The notes beneath the pieces are model-generated. The model was not told the origin of the DNA. It did no database searches and saw only the letters and a list, made by a program, of their open reading frames with translations. The position numbers and the translations under genes are program-made. A DNA stretch of 64,000 nt from Vibrio diazotrophicus (lineage in GTDB: Bacteria; Pseudomonadota; Gammaproteobacteria; Enterobacterales; Vibrionaceae), in contig NZ_CP151843.1 of the NCBI RefSeq assembly GCF_038452265.1, positions 868,001-932,000 on the forward strand. The letters are read 5' to 3'. Positions 37,088-46,803 of the stretch are shown in pieces (position 1 is the first letter of the stretch; each line of letters begins with the position of its first letter).

Positions 37088-37414
37088 GTGATATGCAGTT
37101 TAACCGTCGAATATACAGAAAAACCGTGTTTTAAAACTGTGAGGCAGATCAAGTTGTGGGACGGAGGAAAAACGGATATTCCACCGGAATGCAAGAGCCT
37201 GATGCGAATGATTAAGGGCAGGGAACTGCACAACAAACCCGACTTGGAAGGATTTCAAATGCGAGGAGATTATTTGATCCTTCCCAATAGTCAACAAGTC
37301 ACATCACAACGACTTCTTACTGCTATCAGTGTTCTAGGAATCGAGTCAGAAATAGAAATCAAAACAAAATCCAAACTTATTAAATATGCACGCATGCTAT
37401 CTAAGTTTTTGTAA
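37088..37414 (+). CDS. Hypothetical 108-aa protein
   Basis: A 108-codon frame with GTG start. AGGGA lies only 2 bp before the GTG, so the start is uncertain and the N-terminus may have been lost. The protein is basic, with segments WDGGKTDIPPECKSLMRMIK and a C-terminal helix KSKLIKYARMLSKFL. I recognise no family. An inverted repeat stands just upstream and may be an operator. Confidence 0.4.
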   Translation: MICSLTVEYTEKPCFKTVRQIKLWDGGKTDIPPECKSLMRMIKGRELHNKPDLEGFQMRGDYLILPNSQQVTSQRLLTAISVLGIESEIEIKTKSKLIKYARMLSKFL

Positions 37415-37469
37415 ATAAATCACTTACATTGGGGCGAATGATTAGTAGCCCCAAAAAACAGTTTGTACG

Positions 37470-39059
37470 TTAGCTGCTTATACTCAACTCTGTTCGATTT
37501 CTACCATTATCTTTTGCTTTATACAGGGCATCGTCGGCTTCCTTGAGAACAGCGCTAATAGGTTTACCTTCAGCAGCCCAATGAGCGACACCTATAGAAA
37601 CTGTCACATGCCCTACAGTTTCAAAATCTTGAGATTCAATCGATTTTCGAATACGTTCCGCCGCATACTTAGCATGATATATATCTGTTTTTGGTAAGAA
37701 CAATAAAAACTCTTCTCCGCCAGAACGGAATACTAAATCTAATTCTCTTGCTTGTAGCTTTAGATGCTCTGCTACATTCTTTAATACTATATCGCCCACA
37801 TCATGACCAAATACATCATTAACTTTTTTGAAGTGGTCTATATCCACAGCTAAAACAGAAAATGGTATTTTTTGTATACGGAGATTATCTTGAGATTTAT
37901 CTAGCCCTCTACGGTTTAATAATCCCGTCAACGAATCTGTTAAAGAATCACTATGTAGTTGATTAATAGTATTAGAAACTATGTTTAATGTATTAAGAAA
38001 AGAACGCTTTAAATATGACGCCTCAAAATACCACGACTTTACTTTAATTAAATCATATCCAGTAGATGTATGACTTTCATAGTTTTTTAATATACTAGCC
38101 AATTGCCATAAAGGTTTAGATATAAATACAGATGCAACCCAGATAATTAAAACCGTTATTACTCCAATTGGAAGTGATTTAATGAATACCTTCCACATTT
38201 GCTCATTAAGCGTTGCTACGGTAAGTGCCTCCGCCCTTTGAGCAACGATTCCCCATCCAGAAAGAGCAACTGGCGCATAACCTGCTAACATATCAACTCC
38301 GCGAGAGTTAACGATAGGTTTACCGCCTTTTTCGCCTTTTGTTACAGCGTTAATTGCCTCATTTGTATCTATTACCTCTCCAACTCTTTTGGCGTCAGGA
38401 TGGTAAATTATCGTGCGGTTTCTATCAACAACATAAAGATATGAACCATCTTTATAACTATGCTTACCGAGAATCGTATTCAAAATATTTTTTTGTTCAA
38501 GGTAAATAGTTCCTGCTATATAACCTAAATACTCTTTATTTTCAGAGAAAATTGGATATGAAATACTGGTTAAATAATTGCCAGAAGGTGGTATGAATGG
38601 GTCTGTAATAAGAGGAACTTTAGCATTTAATGATTGCAGCGAGCGATCACCTTTTAGCTGTACGCCTTTCAATTGTATGTTTTCAGGTGATATAGAGACT
38701 ATAACCCCTTTAGAGTTAACGATAACTACAGAGTTAAAAAACCTTGTTTGAGTCCTTAATCTATCGACCTCTTGTTGTTGTACTTTTGTGTCAGACATAC
38801 CTTGACTGAGTAAAGCAGCGCTATACTCCAACTGGGAAAACGCTGACTCAATAAACAAGTCTGTTGTTTCAGCCATTTTTTCTGCGTAAACACGGTTGGA
38901 TTCAATAGTGTTAGTAATAATCAGTTGTTGCTGAACTCTGTACATTGAGTAAAAGGAGTTGATAAGCGTCATCAACACACTGAAGACACTCAGAATCAGG
39001 ATTAATTGCCTTAAATTCAATTTATCATTTAACAATTTAGGTTCGCCTACATCATCCAT
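37470..39059 (-). CDS. Membrane diguanylate cyclase with dCache sensor
   Basis: A 529-residue inner-membrane enzyme that makes cyclic di-GMP. A first helix lies at about residues 17-38, a periplasmic double Cache domain covers about 45-280 (with the VVNSKGVIVSISPE and YVVDRNRTIIYHPD strands typical of Cache), a second helix lies at about 292-312, and a GGDEF domain covers about 360-525. The active loop reads SGGEEF, a functional GGEEF variant, and LTDSLTGLLNRRGL begins the domain. No RxxD inhibitory site is obvious. It has good coding character and is probably part of the resident chromosome rather than the decayed elements. The ligand of the sensor is unknown. Confidence 0.93.
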   Translation of the reverse strand: MDDVGEPKLLNDKLNLRQLILILSVFSVLMTLINSFYSMYRVQQQLIITNTIESNRVYAEKMAETTDLFIESAFSQLEYSAALLSQGMSDTKVQQQEVDRLRTQTRFFNSVVIVNSKGVIVSISPENIQLKGVQLKGDRSLQSLNAKVPLITDPFIPPSGNYLTSISYPIFSENKEYLGYIAGTIYLEQKNILNTILGKHSYKDGSYLYVVDRNRTIIYHPDAKRVGEVIDTNEAINAVTKGEKGGKPIVNSRGVDMLAGYAPVALSGWGIVAQRAEALTVATLNEQMWKVFIKSLPIGVITVLIIWVASVFISKPLWQLASILKNYESHTSTGYDLIKVKSWYFEASYLKRSFLNTLNIVSNTINQLHSDSLTDSLTGLLNRRGLDKSQDNLRIQKIPFSVLAVDIDHFKKVNDVFGHDVGDIVLKNVAEHLKLQARELDLVFRSGGEEFLLFLPKTDIYHAKYAAERIRKSIESQDFETVGHVTVSIGVAHWAAEGKPISAVLKEADDALYKAKDNGRNRTELSISS

Positions 39060-39195
39060 TAGTTAAGTTTTCCACTTGTTAGAGTTCATTTACAATAAGA
39101 ATACGCAATACGGGTATAGAGTAATCAAATCGCTAAGGTAATGATAGCATTGAAAAAAGAAGATGCCCTACAAACCTTATAGTTATGTAGAAAGT

Positions 39196-39220
39196 ACCCC
39201 CGTAGTACATACTCGGGGGT
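39196..39220. other. Perfect GC-rich hairpin in the DGC/AraC gap
   Basis: ACCCCCG and CGGGGGT form a 7-bp stem with an 11-base loop. It lies upstream of the diguanylate cyclase gene and next to the broken AraC gene. I could not match it to a c-di-GMP riboswitch. Confidence 0.4.
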
Positions 39221-39253
39221 TGCTCCGTCCCTCAGTCTCCTCAGTCGTCGTCG

Positions 39254-39736
39254 TTGTGCGTCCCGTCGCCAAAACCCCAAAATCGATTGATAAGATGGCA
39301 CTGTGAGCATGGGGTAAAACTGAAAATGAAATGCGAAAAACGGCGGCTCTTTTTTGGGAAGAATTTTATGCGGCTAAACGTCATTCTTTCCAATTACCCT
39401 TACCTTTTAGATCGTCGGTTTAAAAAATTCTGCCAACAAGTGATGCAAGAATATTTTTTGGTGCCGCCTCTTACCACCATCGTACATTCCATAGGTGCAA
39501 GTACCAAAACTGTTACAAGGCTATTCAAAGCAGAAACTGGAATGTCCTATCAAGACTGTAGACAGCTATGACGCTTGTTAAAGGCGATTGAGTTGTTGTC
39601 TAGAGAAGAGCAAGTTAGCGATGTTGCCCATTTGCTCGAATTTTCTTCCGACAGTGCTTTCATAGTCTTTTTCAAGAAACAAACTGGACAGACACCACTA
39701 AGTCTTATGAAGAATCATATAACTCCACTTAAGTAA
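39254..39736 (+). pseudogene. AraC-family regulator remnant
   Basis: The C-terminal two-helix-turn-helix domain is clear: VPPLTTIVHSIGASTKTVTR then LFKAETGMSYQD, followed by a TGA in frame at about 39569 and, still in the same frame, RLLKAIELLSREEQVSDVAH and SAFIVFFKKQTGQTPLS. The region around the stop normally reads W-R-x-x-x-R-L-L. Here W is replaced by C and a later residue by stop. The N-terminal ligand domain is mostly missing. It is dead by truncation and a nonsense change. Confidence 0.75.
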
Positions 39737-40416
39737 GCCAATTCCATATACTACCCGTTATGCGCACTGAGCAAGGTTGTAACTGGCAACTTTCCTTTAT
39801 GGCAAGCCAGTACGAAATTAGCTCTAGTATGGCAAATCCAGATAAACAGAATGTGTATGATTTTTTACTCTAAATGATTTTGGGGCGTGCGACGTGAAGT
39901 CGTATGAAGCGCTGTTCACCGCTCAACGAGTGAACCATCTGTATCACCAGATGAACCTAGGAGCCTGAATAAAGTAGCGGCTCTGACAATGTAACGAAGG
40001 TTGGTATTTTCCAATCGGGATTGAAATCGTGAGAGGACGATCCTCCTGATAACCACAAAATCGGGTAAGTGCTAGGTAGTCAGCATGATGAACATAAGTG
40101 AATCCGCGTAAGGTGCGTTAATCGATGAACAGCGGAAGTGGTTAATACGCTGTAGCCAAAAGGCACGAGAGTCGGAAAGAGATTGCCCCATGCTCTTTCG
40201 TGATCGCTGAACTCTCCGCACCATAGCGGGCATCTACACTGACATTGCGCGACATATGGAACACGGTAAGCCTGTATCACTCCCTCTGGGAAAGCCTTTG
40301 TGGCCGATAGTGATGCAGGTAGAGGATGTTGGAAAAAGCGAAGGCTGCATTGTAACGATGCAGATACAGATTCATATCTGATCACGAAAGTGAGCTGACT
40401 TCCGACTGGTCTTTCG

Positions 40417-41931
40417 TTGCAAGATAATTTGAAGAACTTTATTCAGGGAGAAATGCAAAGGATGATTTCAAAAGAGATTAGTGCCTCTCCTGACAGTGCT
40501 CAATGGCAATCCATAAACTGGAAAGCCGTTGAATCCCATGTTTTAAAGCTTCAGATGCGTATTGCAAAGGCAACACGAGAAGGTAAACACGGCAAAGCGA
40601 AAGCGTTGCAGTGGATACTGACTCACTCACGCTCAGCAAAACTTCTTGCTGTTAAGCGGGTATCACAAAATAAAGGCAGTAAAACGCCTGGAATTGACGG
40701 CGTTATCTGGAATACAGATACGCGCCGCATGAAAGCAGTCAACCAATTGAGCAGAAAAGCTTATCAAGCCAAACCGCTCAAGCGTATCTACATCCCCAAG
40801 AAAAACGGCAAGCTCAGACCACTGGGTATCCCCTGCATGGTCGATAGAGCGCAGCAAGCGCTTCATCTTCTTGCTCTGGAGCCAATATCAGAAACACTTG
40901 CCGACCCTAACAGTTATGGATTTAGACCAAACCGTAGCACTGCCGATGCGGTCGCACAGTGCTTCAAGTGTCTGGCATTAAAGAAATCAGCTCAATGGGT
41001 TCTTGAGGGAGACATCAAAGCCTGTTTCGACAAGATCGGGCATCAATGGCTGATGAATAACATTGCCGTAGATAAACGCATGTTGGAACAATGGTTAAAG
41101 TCTGGTTTTATGGACAAAGGGCTGTTCTACCATACTGACGAGGGCACACCACAAGGTGGGGTCATATCTCCGACCTTGATGCTAATGACTCTTGCAGGAC
41201 TTGAGCAACGCATAAAGTCTACCGCACTCAAAAAGGGTGCCAGAGCCAACTTTATCGGATACGCCGACGATTTCGTCGTCACCTGTGCTTCAAAGGAAGT
41301 GCTGGAGAACGATATCAAGCCGTTGATTGCTGATTTCTTGGCAGAAAGAGGCTTAACACTCTCCGAAGAGAAAACGCACATTACTCATATCAGCCGTGGT
41401 TTTGACTTCCTAGGTTTTAATCATAGGAAGTACAAAGGGAAATTGCTCATTAAACCGAGCAAATCCAACACACTATTGTTCTTGAGCAACTTGCGCGAAC
41501 TCATCAAGAAGCACGCAACCATCCCTGTTAACGATTTAATCAAGTTGATAAATCCGAAACTCAGGGGCTGGTCGAATTACTATCGGCACTGCGTGGCTAA
41601 ACAGGTATTCGGATATGTAGGTCACAAGCTATTCCATACGTTATGGCATTGGGCTAAAAGGCGTCATCCAACAAAATCCAGAACTTGGATCGCGCTTAAA
41701 TACTTCATCAACCGTCAGGGTCAATGGCAATTTCACGGTTGGCAGAAGATCATGGATATGGATTGTCAGTTCAATCTGTTTCAAATAGCTAAGGTGCCAA
41801 TAGAGAGACATGTGAAAATCAGGAGTGCCGCTACGCCCTTTGATCCTCAATACCAAGAATACTTGGCTAAGAGAAAATCAAAGAAGCAATGCCGTAACTC
41901 TTGGCATGAGCCTGCTCTCACTGCTTTATAA
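40417..41931 (+). CDS. ltrA: Group II intron reverse transcriptase/maturase
   Basis: A 504-residue intron-encoded protein. RT motifs are in order: RPLGIPCMVDRAQQALHLL, GFRPNRSTADAV, VLEGDIKACFDKI, GTPQGGVISPTL, and the active-site FIGYADDFVVT, then SEEKTHITHISRGFDFLGFN. The maturase X domain contains LINPKLRGWSNYYRH. The C-terminus stops soon after ATPFDPQYQEYLAKRKSKK, where HNH endonuclease-bearing relatives continue. So the endonuclease domain is missing. Start at TTG 40417 is possible; ATG 40453 or 40462 are alternatives near a GGGAG box. It assists splicing and retrohoming of its own intron. Confidence 0.92.
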   Translation: MQDNLKNFIQGEMQRMISKEISASPDSAQWQSINWKAVESHVLKLQMRIAKATREGKHGKAKALQWILTHSRSAKLLAVKRVSQNKGSKTPGIDGVIWNTDTRRMKAVNQLSRKAYQAKPLKRIYIPKKNGKLRPLGIPCMVDRAQQALHLLALEPISETLADPNSYGFRPNRSTADAVAQCFKCLALKKSAQWVLEGDIKACFDKIGHQWLMNNIAVDKRMLEQWLKSGFMDKGLFYHTDEGTPQGGVISPTLMLMTLAGLEQRIKSTALKKGARANFIGYADDFVVTCASKEVLENDIKPLIADFLAERGLTLSEEKTHITHISRGFDFLGFNHRKYKGKLLIKPSKSNTLLFLSNLRELIKKHATIPVNDLIKLINPKLRGWSNYYRHCVAKQVFGYVGHKLFHTLWHWAKRRHPTKSRTWIALKYFINRQGQWQFHGWQKIMDMDCQFNLFQIAKVPIERHVKIRSAATPFDPQYQEYLAKRKSKKQCRNSWHEPALTAL

Positions 41932-41967
41932 GTTGCTGGGTGCCAATCGGTGCCTTTGTGAAGGCTT

Positions 41968-42001
41968 GAGCCTAGTGCGGTGAAAGTTGCACGCTGGGTT
42001 C
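41968..42001 (+). ncRNA. Group II intron domain V
   Basis: A 34-nt hairpin with the conserved GAGCC start, GTGCGGTGAAAGTTGCAC distal stem with GAAA-type loop, and closing GGGTTC. It is the catalytic core of the intron RNA and looks intact. Confidence 0.88.
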
Positions 42002-42042
42002 TTAGAGGGACGACACTTGGTAACAGGTGTCGTCTACTCGAC

Positions 42043-42344
42043 AAATTCGTGTTACCAATGGCGTCAGTCGTGACTCTGCACGCATGACCAAAAGCATGGG
42101 AAACTCTATATACGTGGCCAGTTTTAGTTAATCACTACAAGATGTCTGGAACATCTTGACCAGAATAGTGGCCCCTAACTGGCTTAAGGTTTTAGCTTGG
42201 GTTTATCTTGGTAGGGTCATAGGGGCGGTGTGTGTCTTGATTCTAAAAGCCGACCAGATTTCAGCGTGATTTGATAGGTATCTACTGAAGAAAGACAAAG
42301 AGTAGACGTGATTGTGAAGCTCTAATATCGGTCTTTAGCATGAT
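42043..42344. other. Non-coding stretch after the intron
   Basis: I see no gene here. It is the 3' exon side of the group II intron insertion and ends with a terminator-like hairpin at 42345. Confidence 0.4.
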
Positions 42345-42382
42345 AAAAGCGAGTAGCCAAATAAAATGGTTCTCGCTTTTTT
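42345..42382. terminator. Terminator-like hairpin downstream of the DUF1456 gene
   Basis: AAAAGCGAG-AGCCA and TGGT-CTCGCTTTT arms with a short loop and T run on the plus strand. A-rich left flank also allows use for the minus-strand DUF1456 gene. Confidence 0.65.
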
Positions 42383-42414
42383 AATCAATTACCACGTTCG
42401 ATTCGAGATAAAAA

Positions 42415-42894
42415 TTACCCAGTAAACTCTTCAGAATCGGGACGATTGGTAAACTGCACACCATTTAAGAAGTCGCACAGCAGTTGGTCTTCACACTGTT
42501 TGTAGTTCTTGTTGTTTGGCTTGCGGAAATACGCACCAATTTCGTATTTACTTAAACTAGTACCAACCACTTCTAATACGTCCAACACATCTTCTGCTTT
42601 CATGTCTAGCGCAATGCGCAGCTTCATGAGAATCATGTTGTTGGTCAACGTGACTTCTGGCTTAGGTTGCTCGCCGTCTTTTTTTCCTCGCTTGAGGTTA
42701 ATAAAGCCATTTAAGAATACCGCTAACTCTTGATCCTTCATCTTAACGCAAGATTTGTCGCTTTCATCTTTTAACCAGTTTGCCACTTTATCGTGAGCCA
42801 CAGTGACTTCGGCCTGCCCGAAAGCTTTCATTATCTGCGCGTTTTTAAGGTTTAACGCGTGTTGGATACGACGTAAAATTTCGTTGTTAGTCAC
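42415..42894 (-). CDS. DUF1456 family protein (YehS-like)
   Basis: A 159-residue protein with two copies of the DUF1456 repeat, each starting N-x-I/M-L-x-x-x-R-x-A-L (NEILRRIQHALNLKNAQIM and NMILMKLRIALDMKAEDVLD). Each is followed by a segment ending in YRK/WLKDE-like helices. The family is widespread in gammaproteobacteria and its function is unknown. It is soluble and highly charged near the middle (NLKRGKKDGEQPKPE). It is intact and probably a resident chromosomal gene rather than cargo. Confidence 0.9.
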   Translation of the reverse strand: MTNNEILRRIQHALNLKNAQIMKAFGQAEVTVAHDKVANWLKDESDKSCVKMKDQELAVFLNGFINLKRGKKDGEQPKPEVTLTNNMILMKLRIALDMKAEDVLDVLEVVGTSLSKYEIGAYFRKPNNKNYKQCEDQLLCDFLNGVQFTNRPDSEEFTG

Positions 42895-43434
42895 TAGGGA
42901 TTCCTAAAATGAGTTCTAAGGGTGAATAAAAATCCATCAATGACATGCGATCTGTGAGTGTCTTTATTCAATAGCGTAGTTGACGGTGACTCTAACAGAG
43001 AACACGTTTCTTCGGTAGGTTAAAAAATAGAAATAAGACGGCCTATTCGAACTAGTTGGCTATTCAATATTTACTATGCGTTGCGTTTAGTGTTTAAGGT
43101 GCTCTTCAGCGGCTTTGGTATTGCGTTGATTATACACTTTAATATGACGTTATGTTCTAGGAGGGTATTTGACAATAGTATCTAAAAAATGCGGAATATT
43201 ATCAGTGGGGCGAGCAGCGTGATGGTTGGCATTTGGTAAAGTTAAGAAGGGTCTTAGTGTAATCCAAGAACTAGTACCTGCGGGTTGTAGTCAAGTCAGG
43301 TACGTCACTGTAACAAGTTCACTCGATTACTGCCTCTTCCTAACTGGTTTTACTGATCCGAACCAACAGCTTTAGACACTACGTTAAGTGAGTTCAAAAT
43401 ACTTCTCTTCTGTCCCTAATAGATTTTAGAGTGG
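42895..43434. other. 540-bp gap before the serine recombinase gene end
   Basis: No gene recognised. It contains a 7-bp inverted repeat GTACCTG/CAGGTAC at 43274-43303, and within it TCAAGTCAGGTA, a 12-bp stretch also present in every unit of the 139-bp array. Confidence 0.45.
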
Positions 43435-45060
43435 TCAGGATTTAGATATAGGTAAATACGGCCTTACATATTCATTGTTGTTCAACAGTTCAATGCCCTC
43501 AAATCTATATCCACTTGCTGTTTTTTCAACTATCTCCGATATATCTCGCTCATTTTCTTCATATCCACATTTGATATAAAAATTATTTAATGAACCAATA
43601 ATTATCGTCATATGATCTTCACAAAAATCTATTGTTACTTTGTTATCTTTCAAAATTTGATTAAACAAAATTCTGTCTTTTTCAATCTCAAAGTCTAGAT
43701 CTAGGCTTGATATCTTACTGCTAATACGAGATTTACTGTCTCTTATCTCGAACTCAATTTTTTCTTTTGCCTGCCACTGTTTGTCGTACTGTTCCCTCCA
43801 GCTTCTATCTTTAGGGTATTCAACTATAAGTTCTTGAATTTTTGTTAATTTCTTTAGCACTTGATTAAGCTTTTCTTCAAGATGAGCAGTATCAATTGCA
43901 CGTTCTTCATCATACTTAAGTGCTCGTAGAACGTTATAAACTTTATTTTGTGCAAGATAGTAATTAATGTTTTTCGCAGTACATCTATTGGTCTTCCTTT
44001 TATTATTACACTTTAAATACTGGCCCGCCGACGGTGAAATCGCTTTTCTACTCGCATAAGCCATCGTATAACCGCATTTTTCAAGACCAGTGTGTCCTTC
44101 GCTGTTTTGTCTTCTAAGCAAGCAACCACATTTGCCAATATTTACAAACACGTTTCTAAATACATCACCGCTTCCACCCGTACTAGCATGAATTCTCTTC
44201 TGTGCCGCGTAGTAGATTTTTTCATCTACAATAGCCGGATAGTATTGCTCATCGTTTAGCAAACCGATTACATTCGGGTTTCTAATCAGCAAATTCACTG
44301 TAGACTCTGAGAGTTCACTATTCTGTGAAGACTTAACAAGCACACCTGAATCGTCATATTTATATCGCTGGATTTGTCTACTTTGAAAATGCTTTACAAT
44401 TTTCTTAGCTCCAAAGTTATGCCTTAACTTTAAGTCAAAAATTGTTCTTACAATTTCTGCATTCTCTTCAATTACAGTGTACGACTTTAAGTCAGGCGTT
44501 CGAGCTAACCAAAAAGGTCCTTTAGCATTTGATTTCTTTCCAGTATTTTCCATTAATCTTCGACTAGCTTTGATCCTAGCACTCTTTAATGAGGACTCTT
44601 GATTCGCTAAATACATCCCGATTTCTAAAAGCATTCGTGCTGATACACCTTCGATACCTGCCATTTTTTCTTCAAAAACTAAGTTCCACTTAGTAATTGC
44701 TATTTTTACTCCTGCATCCAAAATAGTTTGAAATTTTTTGCGTACAAAATCTGTATCTGCTCGGCTAAACCTATCTATCAATTCGATGACAATTAAATCT
44801 CCTTTGGCAATCACCCCGTTTTTTATATCATCCATCAAAACTCCAAGCTGTCCCTTGTTAAAATTCGCAGCGGTATAAGCACTTTTACCTCGGTCTTCGT
44901 ACACTTGCCCCCTGACGAATCCAGCTTGCCCCATCGCAATAAGTTGCTTATTGTACTGTTGAATCCAAAGCTCACTACCCTGTTCTTGTCTCTGTATACC
45001 ATGCCCTTCAACGGCTTGAATCTCTTTGCTCACTCGATGATATAAATGATATCGATTCAA
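43435..45060 (-). CDS. Large serine recombinase (integrase)
   Basis: A 541-residue large serine recombinase. TTG 45060 is chosen because AAGGAAC stands 7 bp before it and the protein then starts MNRYHLYHRVSKEIQAVEG, as expected for the catalytic domain; an in-frame extension to 45120 would run through the attachment junction. Ser is in YHRVSKE, and the catalytic-domain block IELIDRFSRADTDF follows near residue 90. The recombinase domain reads YTVIEENAEIVRTIFDLK, then a Zn ribbon (CGCLLRR and later C-x-K-C-like cysteines), then a coiled coil (about 390-450). It lies with its 5' end against the truncated cdr gene, as for an integrase at its own attachment site. Confidence 0.92.
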   Translation of the reverse strand: MNRYHLYHRVSKEIQAVEGHGIQRQEQGSELWIQQYNKQLIAMGQAGFVRGQVYEDRGKSAYTAANFNKGQLGVLMDDIKNGVIAKGDLIVIELIDRFSRADTDFVRKKFQTILDAGVKIAITKWNLVFEEKMAGIEGVSARMLLEIGMYLANQESSLKSARIKASRRLMENTGKKSNAKGPFWLARTPDLKSYTVIEENAEIVRTIFDLKLRHNFGAKKIVKHFQSRQIQRYKYDDSGVLVKSSQNSELSESTVNLLIRNPNVIGLLNDEQYYPAIVDEKIYYAAQKRIHASTGGSGDVFRNVFVNIGKCGCLLRRQNSEGHTGLEKCGYTMAYASRKAISPSAGQYLKCNNKRKTNRCTAKNINYYLAQNKVYNVLRALKYDEERAIDTAHLEEKLNQVLKKLTKIQELIVEYPKDRSWREQYDKQWQAKEKIEFEIRDSKSRISSKISSLDLDFEIEKDRILFNQILKDNKVTIDFCEDHMTIIIGSLNNFYIKCGYEENERDISEIVEKTASGYRFEGIELLNNNEYVRPYLPISKS

Positions 45061-45104
45061 TTTGGTGTTCCTTAATCTAGATCTATAAATGTAGCCTATC
45101 ATAC

Positions 45105-45121
45105 ATTTATCTTTCGCCAAC
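45105..45121. other. Probable recombinase attachment junction in cdr
   Basis: To the right, chromosomal cdr sense starts within codons for SFANCGLPYH (SFAN begins at 45110). To the left, the sequence belongs to the recombinase leader. The crossover must lie near 45108-45120. Exact attachment bases cannot be fixed without the uninterrupted gene. Confidence 0.6.
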
Positions 45122-46693
45122 TGCGGATTGCCATATCACATCGGTGGAGACATCAAAGAACGCGGCAATCTTCTGCTTCAAACGCCAGAGAGTTTCTTAG
45201 CTCGCTTTAACGTTGATGTTCGCGTAATGAATGAAGTGCTCCGCATTAATCGCGCAGAAAAAACCATTACTGTGCGTAATCTTCTCGATCAAACTGAATA
45301 CACAGAAAGCTATGATTTTCTGCTTCTAAGCCCAGGTGCGGGTCCGATTGTTCCGCCAATTCCGGGGTTAGACAACCCATTGACGCATTCACTGCGCAAT
45401 ATTCCAGATATGGATAAGATTATCCAAACGATTAATACCAACCAAGTTGACCACGCAACAGTTGTCGGTGGCGGTTTTATCGGCTTGGAAATGATGGAAG
45501 CGTTCCATCAGCTTGGTATTAAAACCACGTTGTTGGAAATGGCAGATCAGGTGATGACGCCTGTAGACCGCGAAATGGCTGGGTTTGCTCACGCAGAGAT
45601 CCGCGCTAAGGGTATCGATTTACGTTTAGGCACGGCATTAAAAGCGGTTGAATTCAAACCAACAACTTCACTAGCGAGCATGGACTCAGGTCAGAAAGAA
45701 CATCAGCACATTAATGGTGAACTTGAGTTGACGCTAAGCGATGGCGATACACTCACCACTGATATTCTGATCATGGCGATTGGTGTTCGTCCTGAAACCA
45801 AACTGGCGTCAGAAGCGGGTCTTCAAATTGGTGAGCTTGGTGGTATTTATACCAATGAGTATATGCAAACCAGCGACCCATCTATCTACGCTGTGGGTGA
45901 TGCTATCGAAGAGAAAGACTTCGTGACGGGCAAACAAACTATGGTTCCTCTTGCAGGCCCTGCAAACCGTCAAGGTCGTATGGCAGCAGACAACATGCTT
46001 GGCCGAAGTGAAACTTACCAAGGTACTCAAGGTACTGCGATTTGTAAGATCTTCGATTTGGCAGTCGCTTCAACCGGTAAGAACGAGAAGCAGCTAAAAC
46101 GTGAAGGCGTTGAGTACCAAAAAGTGTACGTACACACTGCCAGCCACGCGAGCTACTACCCAGGCGCTGAAGTGGTTTCGTTCAAAATGTTGTTCGATCC
46201 TAAATCAGGCAAAATCTTCGGTGCGCAAGCGGTGGGTAAAGATGGTATCGACAAACGTATCGACGTGATGGCTGTTGCTCAGCGTGCTGGTATGACAGTA
46301 GGGCAGCTACAGCACTTAGAGCTGACCTACGCGCCACCATATGGCAGTGCGAAAGACGTCATCAACCAAGCGGCATTCGTGGCAAACAACCTAATCAAAG
46401 GCGATTCAACTGCGATTCACTTTGATGAGATTGATAACCTTACAGAAGACCAATTGTTGCTGGACGTTCGCAACCCAGGTGAACTACAAAACGGTTATCT
46501 ACCAGGTGCAGTTAACATTCCTGTTGACCAACTTCGTCAACGCATGAATGAGCTGCCAAAAGACAAAGAGATTGTGATCTACTGTCAGGTAGGTCTGCGC
46601 GGAAACATGGCGTATCGTCAGCTAGTAAACAACGGTTACAAAGCACGTAACCTACTTGGTGGTTACCGCACTTACCTGTTTGCGAAAGCGTAA
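45110..46693 (+). pseudogene. cdr: Coenzyme A-disulfide reductase/persulfide reductase gene lacking its 5' end
   Basis: The remaining 527 codons encode most of a CoADR-rhodanese fusion, which uses NAD(P)H and FAD to reduce CoA disulfide or persulfides. The redox Cys is kept in SFANCGLPYH, and the NAD-binding GGGFIGLEM and the C-terminal rhodanese domain (LLLDVRNPGELQNGYLPGAV and active loop CQVGLR) are intact. The first about 40 residues, including the FAD-binding GGxAGG fold start, are missing, replaced by the recombinase gene. A TTG at 45128 could start a truncated protein, but without the FAD motif it should be inactive. The lost part was not found elsewhere in the window. Confidence 0.88.
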
Positions 46694-46761
46694 TACAGTC
46701 TGTTTCTGCTAAATATATTGACTCGTAAATACAGATTAATAAGCGGAAACATCAATGACAA

Positions 46762-46791
46762 AAAAGGAGTGCCTACATAGGCACTCCTTTT
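46762..46791. terminator. Bidirectional terminator between cdr and glvA
   Basis: AAAAGGAGTGCC and GGCACTCCTTTT form a 12-bp perfect stem between convergent genes, with A and T runs on the two sides. Confidence 0.88.
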
Positions 46792-46803
46792 GTTTACGCT
46801 CAT

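Larger units (their letters stand above)
39887..42042 (+). mobile_element. Group II intron with intron-encoded reverse transcriptase
   Basis: The 5' end begins GTGCGACGTGAAGTCG, a typical group II start, and is followed by about 500 bp of structured domain I-III sequence before the reverse transcriptase frame. Domain V is at 41968-42001 (GAGCC...GGTGAAAG...GGGTTC with GTGCGG paired to GCAC), and a domain VI-like stem (GACGACAC/GTGTCGTC) follows, ending near CTACTCGAC at 42042. The 3' boundary is accurate to a few bases. It sits between non-coding stretches, just after the AraC remnant. Confidence 0.88.

Noticed and set aside
39060..39300. c-di-GMP riboswitch before the diguanylate cyclase
   Set aside because: Key conserved GEMM core sequences are not visible. 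Only a simple hairpin is present.
39125..39310. A 61-aa arginine-rich gene upstream of the diguanylate cyclase
   Set aside because: The arginine-rich run comes from a GC-rich hairpin region, with no family support.
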